DNA of 5,422 bases. Source: an uncultured Bacteroidota bacterium (lineage in GTDB: Bacteria; Bacteroidota; Bacteroidia; Chitinophagales; Chitinophagaceae). The DNA lies in assembly GCA_946887345.1 (NCBI GenBank), contig CAMPKR010000186.1, positions 1 through 5,422 on the forward strand, written 5' to 3'. The translations under genes and the position numbers were made by a program. How positions within the stretch are numbered: the stretch's first letter is position 1; each line of letters starts with the position of its first letter. Of the stretch, positions 1 through 4,350 are shown piece by piece. The notes beneath the pieces are model-generated. The model ran no database searches. It was not told the origin of the DNA and saw only the letters and a program-made list of their open reading frames with translations.

Positions 1-610
1 GGATAAGATACCTGTACCCCGACATTTTATAGCCGAAAAGGTAGACAGCTTTGAAAAGGATGGAAAGATGGTATATGATACAACCTTTCATCAAACGTCG
101 GACCTGAAACTTATTAATCAACTGGGAGATCATGTTTCACTGAACGGAGATCTAAAGGGAAAGGTGCTGGTAGTTGACTTCATTTTTGTTGATTGCCAGA
201 CGATTTGTCCGCAGCTGACTGGTAATATGAAGTTACTGCAAAGGGCCTTTAAGAAGAATGATACTGGGGTGCACCTGGTATCTATTACTGTTAATCCCGA
301 AGCGGATAGTTTTCAGCGCCTGAGAGAATATGCTGACAGGTACAGCGTGAACCATGACCGCTGGTGGTTCCTGACAGGAGACAGGAAGGATATTTACAAT
401 TTTGCCCGCAATGAGCTGCGTGTAACTATGCAGCCGGGAGATGGAGGGCTGGATGACTTTATACATACCGAAAAACTGGTGCTACTGGACCAGGACAGGT
501 ATATAAGAGGGTATTACAATGGAAGGGATTCTGCGGACGTGAAGAGGTGTGCAGACGATGTGGTGAAAGTGACGATGGAAAAGAAGAAGGACAAAAAGAA
601 AAAAGAATAA
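1..610 (+). CDS. SCO1/SenC family copper chaperone for cytochrome oxidase assembly (5' partial)
   Basis: SCO proteins are membrane-anchored, thioredoxin-fold proteins on the outer face of the inner membrane that deliver copper or reductant to the CuA site of cytochrome c oxidase. The reading frame is open from base 2, so the ATG at 68 is internal: the 22 codons before it (DKIPVPRHFIAEKV...) continue the protein, and the start and membrane anchor lie outside the window. The copper-binding CxxxC motif is visible as DCQTICP (Cys codons 194-196 and 206-208), preceded by the hydrophobic strand VLVVDFIFV. The third copper ligand is probably the His codon at 464-466 in FIHTEKLVLLD. The visible part has about 202 residues and ends in a Lys-rich tail, KKKDKKKKE. 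The stop lies 5 bases before the DUF420 start, which suggests a shared operon and probable translational coupling. The family call is firm; the exact substrate is inferred from the family. Confidence 0.93.
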   Translation, partial: DKIPVPRHFIAEKVDSFEKDGKMVYDTTFHQTSDLKLINQLGDHVSLNGDLKGKVLVVDFIFVDCQTICPQLTGNMKLLQRAFKKNDTGVHLVSITVNPEADSFQRLREYADRYSVNHDRWWFLTGDRKDIYNFARNELRVTMQPGDGGLDDFIHTEKLVLLDQDRYIRGYYNGRDSADVKRCADDVVKVTMEKKKDKKKKE

Positions 611-615
611 AGAAA

Positions 616-1158
616 ATGCTTACACCGTCAATTAAAAAAAACGATAAGAAGGCCAGGCTGCTGATATATACTTTTTCAGTAGTGGTATTCCTGGTGGTGG
701 CTTCACTTTCAAGAATACACCTAAAGGTAGACCTGGGTTTTGACCCGCACATTTTTGCAACAGCGAATGCAGTTATCAATTCCGCAGTATCAATAATGCT
801 CGTGTGGGCATTGATAGCCATAAAGCAGAAGAACTATGCAACGCACAAGCGCATTATGCTATGGGCAATCGTGCTATCAACCCTGTTCCTGGTATCATAC
901 ATAGCGCATCACCTGTTTGCCGGCGAAACAAAGTATGGCGGGGAAGGGGCGATGAAAACCATTTATTATATAATACTGGCTACACATATTCCGCTGGCTG
1001 CCATTATACTGCCGTTTATCCTTTTTACAGCCTATCGTTCGCTGATAGGGGAGTATGACAAGCACAAGAAGTTGGCGAGGTATACATGGCCGCTGTGGCT
1101 GTATGTGAGCATTACCGGGGTGCTGGTGTATTTGTTCATATCGCCGTATTATAGTTAG
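616..1158 (+). CDS. DUF420 family membrane protein, cytochrome oxidase-associated
   Basis: This 180-residue protein has five predicted membrane helices (about residues 15-31, 48-69, 80-101, 116-140 and 157-175). Histidines lie at or near the helix ends: H77 in THKRIM, H98/H99 in YIAHHLF, H124 in THIPLAA and H150 in DKHKKLARYTWPLW. This pattern fits DUF420, a small family (like Bacillus YozB) usually encoded beside cytochrome oxidase or SCO genes. A role in oxidase or heme/copper biogenesis is inferred from that linkage; no activity is established here. I chose the ATG at 616, 5 bases after the SCO stop. The frame is also open upstream from an ATG at 547, but that would overlap the SCO gene by 64 bases and add a charged, non-family extension (MCRRCGESDDGK...). 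No Shine-Dalgarno sequence is seen, only an A-rich leader, which is usual in Bacteroidota. Confidence 0.9.
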   Translation: MLTPSIKKNDKKARLLIYTFSVVVFLVVASLSRIHLKVDLGFDPHIFATANAVINSAVSIMLVWALIAIKQKNYATHKRIMLWAIVLSTLFLVSYIAHHLFAGETKYGGEGAMKTIYYIILATHIPLAAIILPFILFTAYRSLIGEYDKHKKLARYTWPLWLYVSITGVLVYLFISPYYS

Positions 1159-1280
1159 TTGATCAGTTGTGTTGAGTAGTTGACTATTGCTGTTTGGGGG
1201 TAAATCGACTCTTCGCTACGGCTTCGGCAGACCAATGAGGGTGTTTACCGACCAATTAGGTTATTTTGCCTATTGAACCT
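1159..1280. other. Gap after the oxidase operon; no gene or clear terminator
   Basis: No credible coding sequence is present. The first 40 bases carry loosely repeated GTTGA/AGTTG words (around 1157-1190). A segment at 1205-1233 looks like a degenerate palindromic element. A 6-bp inverted repeat, GGTAAA (1199-1204) and TTTACC (1244-1249), encloses it. I see no stable hairpin followed by a T-run that would clearly end the SCO-DUF420 transcript, so read-through into the next gene cannot be excluded. Confidence 0.5.
1230..1260. repeat. Pair of 11-bp direct repeats in promoter-upstream position
   Basis: GACCAATGAGG (1230-1240) and GACCAATTAGG (1250-1260) match at 10 of 11 bases, and their starts are 20 bp apart, close to two helical turns. 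The downstream copy ends 19 bases before the TTG of the putative -33 element. The geometry resembles a tandem activator-binding site, but no regulator is identified and the pair could be chance. Confidence 0.45.
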
Positions 1281-1311
1281 TGATAAAAGACTGCTAAAAG
1301 AAGTAACTTTG
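1280..1311 (+). promoter_or_regulatory. Bacteroidota-type promoter (TTG / TAnnTTTG) for the CxxC protein
   Basis: TAACTTTG at 1304-1311 is a perfect match to the Bacteroidota -7 consensus TAnnTTTG. A TTG at 1280-1282 lies 21 bases upstream, in the right range for the -33 element. With the -7 box centred as in known promoters of this phylum, transcription would start about 4 bases after the box, at 1315-1316, essentially on the ATG at 1316. The mRNA would then be leaderless or nearly so. The element match is seen directly; the start site is inferred. Confidence 0.7.
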
Positions 1312-1315
1312 TGTT

Positions 1316-1531
1316 ATGGTAAAGCGTTTAATAGTAGTAGTGTTGCTGGTGCTGGCTGCCCACCAGGGTATGGCACAGGGATGCGCGGTTTGTACCAAGA
1401 CCGCCGCGGGATTGGGGAGCAATACTGCTAAGGGTCTGAATGCAGGTATTCTTTACCTGGCGGCTTTACCCCTTGCCCTCCTCGGTACCGTAGGTTTTGT
1501 ATGGTATAAGAGGAATAAGAACGGCTTGTAG
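1316..1531 (+). CDS. Small exported CxxC protein with a C-terminal membrane helix, near oxidase assembly genes
   Basis: The protein has 71 residues. Residues 4-20 form a hydrophobic export signal (LIVVVLLVLAAHQGMA) with a likely cleavage site after GMA. A CAVC motif follows at 23-26, then a short Gly/Ala/Asn-rich linker (GLGSNTAKGLNAG), one membrane helix at about 45-63 (ILYLAALPLALLGTVGFVW) and a basic C-terminus (YKRNKNG). The CxxC has no following His, so it is not a c-type heme site; it could be a thiol pair or a metal ligand set facing the periplasm. From memory, similar small proteins (CxxC, GLN-GILYL, one helix) recur in Bacteroidota near SCO and DUF420 genes. A helper role in oxidase or copper biogenesis is an inference from that linkage. 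It has its own promoter with the -7 box 4 bases from the ATG, and is followed 32 bases later by the DUF2807 gene. Confidence 0.82.
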   Translation: MVKRLIVVVLLVLAAHQGMAQGCAVCTKTAAGLGSNTAKGLNAGILYLAALPLALLGTVGFVWYKRNKNGL

Positions 1532-1563
1532 CATTATCCTTATTTGAACATAAATCATTTATC

Positions 1564-2286
1564 ATGAGAAAGGTATTTCTTTTCGCAATTGCCTGTGCGT
1601 TATTGCCATTAGCAGCATGCGGTCCGCGCTGGGATACAGGCAATATTACTACCGAGCAGAAGACTGTCACAGACTTCACGTCTATAGATATTTCTGCGCC
1701 CGTGGATGCTGTTGTTACGGTAAAGCCTGGAGCAACGCCTTCGGTTACACTTAAAGGTTTCCCGGACGTGCTGAAAAGGATAAAGACCGAAGTAGTGGAT
1801 GGACGCCTCCGCATTTACACGGACGAAAAGCGTTGGAATTTGAACTTTGATGAAAATGCAAAGGCAGCAATCACTGTCTCATCGCTGAGTCAACTGGACC
1901 TTGCAGGTGCGGCAGACGTTGATGTTATAGGCAACATAACTGGAGATATGTTTAGCCTGAATGTAGCTGGTGCAGGTGATGTGAAAATAGATGAACTGAA
2001 TACAGACAAACTAAGTGTAGATGCGGCAGGTGCGGCGGATGTAAGTATAAAGAAAGGAGTAGTAAGGTCAGCCGAATATGATTTCTCAGGTGCTGGTGAT
2101 CTGAAGGCTTATGGACTGCAGAGCAACGATGTGCGTGCGTCAGTATCCGGTGCCGGAGATGTGAAACTAAGTGTAAGTCAAACCTTGGATGCATCTATAA
2201 GCGGTGTGGGCAGCATACAGTATAAGGGTAACCCGGCAGTGAGCAAAAGTGTTTCGGGTATAGGAAGCGTTTCGCAGGTGAATTAA
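1564..2286 (+). CDS. Head GIN domain (DUF2807) lipoprotein with beta-helix-like repeats
   Basis: This is a 240-residue envelope protein. The N-terminus is a lipoprotein signal with the lipobox LAAC at 16-19, so it is probably lipidated at Cys19. Residues 35-85 match the opening of DUF2807 domains (FTSIDISAPVDAVVTVKPG, then a strand-rich segment ending GRLRIYTD). The rest is a regular repeat centred on a GAGD-type turn: GAAD 115, GAGD 136, GAAD 156, GAGD 176, GAGD 196, GVGS 214 and GIGS 232. The spacing is 20-21 residues, shortening to 18 for the last steps, and implies a right-handed beta-helix-like stack. Members are sometimes annotated as putative auto-transporter adhesins; no function is established and no ligand site is evident. 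The short gap after the CxxC gene allows co-transcription. The start is fixed by the lipoprotein signal. Confidence 0.9.
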   Translation: MRKVFLFAIACALLPLAACGPRWDTGNITTEQKTVTDFTSIDISAPVDAVVTVKPGATPSVTLKGFPDVLKRIKTEVVDGRLRIYTDEKRWNLNFDENAKAAITVSSLSQLDLAGAADVDVIGNITGDMFSLNVAGAGDVKIDELNTDKLSVDAAGAADVSIKKGVVRSAEYDFSGAGDLKAYGLQSNDVRASVSGAGDVKLSVSQTLDASISGVGSIQYKGNPAVSKSVSGIGSVSQVN

Positions 2287-2337
2287 CAAAAAATATGGGT
2301 CGTTTTTCTTAAATTCATTGTCTGAAAACGGTCCGTT

Positions 2338-2784
2338 ATGTTCAGGAAATACGTCAACAGAGCACTGATATTACTGGCAATATTTTTCGGCCCGAATGTT
2401 GACGCGTCAGCACAGGCAGACCCTATAGAGAGGGTTTGGACCAATGGTGCTAAAACAGGCAAGGTCCAGGTATACAAGGCCAGGGACGGAAAATTTTATG
2501 GCAAGATAGTGTGGCTTGCAGAACCCAACCGGGACGGAAAGCCTAAGCTGGACATACACAATGAAGATCCTAAAAAAAGAGACAGACCGGTTATGGGGCT
2601 GCTTATTCTCAGGGGCTTTAAGAAAGATGGTGCAAACCGGTATGTTGACGGTACTATCTACGATCCCAAGAATGGCAAGACTTACAGCTGCAAGATGGAA
2701 CTAAAAAATAATAAGCTGGACGTAAGGGGATATATAGGCGTATCTATGCTGGGCAGAACTGATACCTGGACTCCGGCGGATTGA
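2338..2784 (+). CDS. Secreted DUF2147 family protein
   Basis: This 148-residue protein has an N-terminal export signal at about residues 1-27 (hydrophobic core ALILLAIFFG, likely cut near ASAQA). The mature part looks like a single small beta-barrel domain of the DUF2147 type: DPIERVW at 28-34, GKVQVY at 41-46, GKFYGKIVWL at 51-60, the acidic-basic insert DIHNEDPKKRDRP, then GLLILRGFKKDG, DGTIYDPKNGKTYSCKMEL at 104-122 and a closing WTP. The length is usual for the family. The family occurs widely in exported proteins of Gram-negative bacteria, and its role is unknown. Fifty-one bases separate it from the DUF2807 gene. No strong -7 element is seen; TAAATTCA at 2310-2317 is a weak partial match. 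It is convergent with the DUF421 gene, with 15 bases between stop codons. Confidence 0.85.
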   Translation: MFRKYVNRALILLAIFFGPNVDASAQADPIERVWTNGAKTGKVQVYKARDGKFYGKIVWLAEPNRDGKPKLDIHNEDPKKRDRPVMGLLILRGFKKDGANRYVDGTIYDPKNGKTYSCKMELKNNKLDVRGYIGVSMLGRTDTWTPAD

Positions 2785-2821
2785 TCTGAACCACGATTTT
2801 CAAGATTCAAAAGATTCACTT
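2784..2821. repeat. Short 9-bp-periodic element, probable dispersed intergenic repeat
   Basis: The segment begins ATCTGAACCAC and continues in three 9-bp steps that each start with GATT: GATTTTCAA (2795-2803), GATTCAAAA (2804-2812) and GATTCACTT (2813-2821). It fills the space between two convergent genes and overlaps the last codons of the minus-strand DUF421 gene. The composition (TCTGAACCA followed by GATTT/GATTC units) resembles a short element I associate with intergenic regions of Chitinophagaceae genomes. The internal period is seen directly; membership in a dispersed family is from memory and untested. Confidence 0.5.
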
Positions 2822-3333
2822 CGGTAATTGTTCTTTCCCGACAACTTTTTAGGTATCACGCTTACTTCTCCGTTGCGTTCCATATAAGCTTCTTCAATCT
2901 GAGCTAAAGATTCAAAACCTTCCAATCTTATTCTTTCCATCAGATCGTTTTCACTAATAAGACTGCGGACCATATTCTTTTCTACGAGTTTGCCATTGCT
3001 ATACAATAGTATTTTAGTTCCCTTTATCCAGCCGCCGAATTTGCTGTATTTGAGACTTAAAAAAGCGAATAGCCGGTGGGCTATGGCAAGGACAGCGCAG
3101 GCTGCAAGCCCTGAAGCAAATGGCACTCTGCCTATCACTCCCTGGGCCAGTATAGCGCCAATGAGAATAGCGAAAGTATTATCGAAAGGTGACTTTAAGC
3201 CGAAGGCGCGGCGCCCTGCTATTCGCACCAGCACAATGGCTACAATAAAGGTGATAAAAGCCCGCAAGCTCATTTGCAGGACAGTCAGTTCCTCTTCTTG
3301 TGTACCCCAGAAATCATAGATTGTGTCGAGCAT
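2800..3333 (-). CDS. DUF421/YetF family membrane protein
   Basis: This is a 177-residue protein from the ATG at 3333. A TTG three codons upstream (3342) is an alternative start but is less likely. Three membrane helices are predicted, at about 21-38, 52-68 and 73-93. The conserved RIAGRRAFG motif (37-45) follows the first helix, and SPFDNTFAILIGAILAQGV fits the family's second-helix signature. The cytoplasmic part (about 100-165) contains LLYSNGKLVEKNM, the NDLMERIRLEGFESLAQIEEAYMERNG segment and the closing SVIPK, all typical of DUF421. The family includes Bacillus YetF and spore-membrane relatives; its molecular function is unknown. The final residues (SESFES) are encoded inside the 2784-2821 repeat-like element, so the natural C-terminus may have been altered. 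The KGG gene lies upstream on the same strand, but a terminator separates them. Confidence 0.88.
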   Translation of the reverse strand: MLDTIYDFWGTQEEELTVLQMSLRAFITFIVAIVLVRIAGRRAFGLKSPFDNTFAILIGAILAQGVIGRVPFASGLAACAVLAIAHRLFAFLSLKYSKFGGWIKGTKILLYSNGKLVEKNMVRSLISENDLMERIRLEGFESLAQIEEAYMERNGEVSVIPKKLSGKNNYRSESFES

Positions 3334-3354
3334 GGCTTGCAATTAGGATGATAC

Positions 3355-3391
3355 AATATAAAATAAAGGCCGCAGTTTTACATCTGCGACC
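3355..3391 (-). terminator. Intrinsic terminator of the KGG gene
   Basis: On the minus strand, about 25 bases after the KGG stop, GGTCGCAG (3391-3384) pairs with CTGCGGCC (3375-3368) in an 8-bp stem with one G-T wobble and an 8-base loop. A T-rich tract (TTTATTTTATATTG) follows at once. This is a good factor-independent terminator shape, and it suggests that the downstream DUF421 gene needs its own promoter within the roughly 35 bases left before its start. Confidence 0.6.
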
Positions 3392-3415
3392 ATCTATAAG
3401 TATAAAAATCAAAGC

Positions 3416-3796
3416 CTACATGTTGCTGGCCCTGTCCTGCCTTGTATCCTGGCGTACAGGGTTCATTTCATCGTTTTGTACCACATCAGGTTCTTCCTTC
3501 ACGGGCTGATTGACATTGCGGTTTACATTCTGTTGGGTATTTGTATCTGTGTTCTGAGTGCTAGTTTCATCGTTTTCCGGTTTGTTGCCTTTCTTAGAAG
3601 CCTGTCCGCCTTTGCGGCCGGCGGCACGAGCCTCTTCAGAGGTCCATTCGTGGGCTACACCCTTCCGGTGAGCTGCCTGGCCTCCTTTACTGGCTATCTG
3701 CCTTTGCTGTTCAGGACTCATAGATGCAAACCCGCGGTTCGATATCCTGCTTTTCCCCTTTTCTTCCTGTCCGCCATTGTCCTTTATCTGCGCCAT
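3416..3796 (-). CDS. KGG-repeat stress-type hydrophilic protein
   Basis: This is a 126-residue, very hydrophilic protein with no signal or membrane segment. It carries two copies of the KGG motif (stress-induced acidophilic repeat, as in Bacillus GsiB and E. coli YciG-type proteins). The first is RGFASMSPEQQRQIASKGGQ at 21-40. The second is WTSEEARAAGRKGGQASKKG at 51-70, preceded by the link AAHRKGVAHE. A degenerate NGGQEEKG sits at 7-14. The C-terminal 55 residues are a low-complexity tail rich in Asn, Gln, Thr, Asp and Glu (TQNTDTNTQQNVNRNVNQ) and probably disordered. In the family such proteins are induced by general stress; the mechanism is unclear. The ATG at 3796 gives the natural start, MAQIKD. 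No clear TAnnTTTG element is seen upstream, which would fit an alternative sigma factor but does not show it. Confidence 0.88.
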   Translation of the reverse strand: MAQIKDNGGQEEKGKSRISNRGFASMSPEQQRQIASKGGQAAHRKGVAHEWTSEEARAAGRKGGQASKKGNKPENDETSTQNTDTNTQQNVNRNVNQPVKEEPDVVQNDEMNPVRQDTRQDRASNM

Positions 3797-3999
3797 TGTC
3801 TGTAGTTTTAATAAGTTAGTGATGTTACCGCAGTAGAAATTAAAAAGGCTATGCCATAAGAGAAGCTAATTTCACGCCCAAACTCATCCATATTCTACTA
3901 TGAATTTTGCCGCTTTACATATTTGTATATTGTGCAATGTAAATGGCGCTGTAGCGTCTGTTTCCCGTTTATGACAATAGCAGACCTTGACAATTATTT
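3797..3999. other. AT-rich non-coding stretch left of the DnaA-box cluster
   Basis: No convincing gene is present. The stretch includes AT-rich runs (about 3808-3850 and 3890-3945). It holds a 7-bp inverted repeat, TTTACAT (3914-3920) and ATGTAAA (3937-3943), and a small palindrome, CGCT-GT-AGCG (3947-3956). It must contain the promoter of the minus-strand KGG gene. If the neighbouring cluster is an origin, the AT-rich part would be the natural place for an unwinding element; that is inference. Confidence 0.4.
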
Positions 4000-4132
4000 T
4001 GTGGAACATAATACACAGCAATAGTTGCCCGGGCCAGCTTGTGGATTCAACCGGGCGAATGTGCATAAAGGCAGGGTTGCCCACAGGTTTTACAGCGTTA
4101 TTAACAGGTTTTGCAGCAGCAGGTGTGGATAG
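4000..4132. other. DnaA-box-like cluster, candidate oriC or DnaA-binding locus
   Basis: Seven 9-mers match the DnaA box TTATCCACA (or its complement TGTGGATAA) at 7 or more of 9 positions: TGTGGAACA 4000-4008, TAATACACA 4009-4017, TGTGGATTC 4040-4048, TGTGCATAA 4060-4068 (a perfect TTATnCACA on the minus strand), TTGCCCACA 4077-4085, TTATTAACA 4098-4106 and TGTGGATAG 4124-4132. By simple arithmetic with equal base frequencies, about 0.3 such matches are expected in this length on both strands. The boxes lie in both orientations, two of them are exactly 21 bp apart within a repeated CAGGTTTT context, and no credible gene covers the region. This is how bacterial origins look. A DnaA-titrating or DnaA-regulated promoter site is the alternative. 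Box quality is moderate, with none a perfect TTATCCACA, so the call stays tentative. Confidence 0.45.
4077..4117. repeat. 21-bp-spaced imperfect tandem repeat in the DnaA-box cluster
   Basis: ACAGGTTTTACAGC (4083-4096) and ACAGGTTTTGCAGC (4104-4117) match at 13 of 14 bases, with starts 21 bp apart. Each copy is preceded by a DnaA-like box (4077 and 4098), so the whole unit is box plus GGTTTT tail. Two helical turns of spacing would put both boxes on the same face of the DNA. Confidence 0.6.
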
Positions 4133-4138
4133 CACCTG
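4120..4138. repeat. Hairpin with a DnaA-like box across its loop
   Basis: CAGGTG (4120-4125) and CACCTG (4133-4138) are perfect inverted arms around the 7-base loop TGGATAG. The DnaA-like box TGTGGATAG (4124-4132) overlaps the left arm by two bases and fills the loop, so pairing and DnaA binding would be mutually exclusive. No T-run follows, so it is not a terminator. Confidence 0.5.
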
Positions 4139-4183
4139 GAAGACTATTTCCGTTTTCTATAAGCGGACAAATGATGACAACGC

Positions 4184-4191
4184 TATCTTTA
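4184..4191 (+). promoter_or_regulatory. Possible -7 element for the small membrane protein
   Basis: TATCTTTA matches five of the six fixed positions of TAnnTTTG and ends 9 bases before the ATG at 4201, which would leave a leader of only about 6 bases. No TTG lies at the expected -33 distance, so support is moderate. Confidence 0.4.
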
Positions 4192-4200
4192 CACTTCTAA

Positions 4201-4350
4201 ATGATAGAAGAACAAAAAAAACCGCATGAAAGCAAGCTCATGCTTTGGCTGAAGCGCATAGGCTTCTGGGGCTTTTTGTTCTTCCTTGTAAAAGGCTTGG
4301 TGTGGATAGGCATATTTGCCTATGGCTATTTCTGGGCTTCAAAAAAGTAG
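4201..4350 (+). CDS. Small single-helix membrane protein (49 residues)
   Basis: The frame runs from ATG 4201 to TAG 4348-4350. It encodes a charged N-terminus (MIEEQKKPHESKL), an amphipathic WLKRIGFWG segment and a strongly hydrophobic, aromatic-rich helix at about 22-46 (FWGFLFFLVKGLVWIGIFAYGYFW), ending in Lys-Lys. The single Lys at 31 inside the helix and the LKRxGxxGFLFFLxKGL pattern recall short uncharacterised proteins common in Bacteroidota, some of which carry misleading automatic names. The charge layout predicts an inner-membrane protein; function is unknown. Reasons to believe it: a clean membrane profile, a likely -7 box just upstream, and a stop that exactly meets the stop of the convergent gene. 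It lies directly right of the DnaA-box cluster. Confidence 0.72.
   Translation: MIEEQKKPHESKLMLWLKRIGFWGFLFFLVKGLVWIGIFAYGYFWASKK

Noticed and set aside
547..615. Upstream start for the DUF420 gene (MCRRCGESDDGK...)
   Set aside because: It would overlap the SCO gene by 64 bases and add a charged extension foreign to the family; the ATG at 616 sits neatly after the SCO stop. The CxxC-like CRRC in it is therefore not meaningful.
459..821. Minus-strand frame of 120 codons over the SCO-DUF420 junction
   Set aside because: It is antisense to two recognised genes; its Ser/Phe-rich translation is a shadow of the Lys-rich tail.
1952..2194. Minus-strand frame rich in His and Leu
   Set aside because: It is the complement of the GAGD repeats of the DUF2807 gene; the His/Leu periodicity merely mirrors that repeat.
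2301..2330. Imperfect inverted repeat CGTTTTTC / GAAAACG before the DUF2147 gene
   Set aside because: It needs a bulge, is A/T-dominated and has no T-run after it; it is too weak to call a terminator or operator.
3476..3805. Plus-strand frame of 109 codons with hydrophobic stretches
   Set aside because: It is antisense to the KGG gene, whose motif repeats are clear; the apparent membrane segments come from the complement of Gln/Asn/Lys codons.
3884..4135. Open minus-strand frame of 83 codons in the same region
   Set aside because: The composition is not protein-like, no homology is recognised, and it covers the same box cluster.
3987..4229. Open plus-strand frame of 80 codons across the DnaA-box cluster
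   Set aside because: The translation has no family resemblance, no promoter fits it, and it overlaps the better-supported 49-residue gene in another frame; its codons are explained by the box and repeat sequences.
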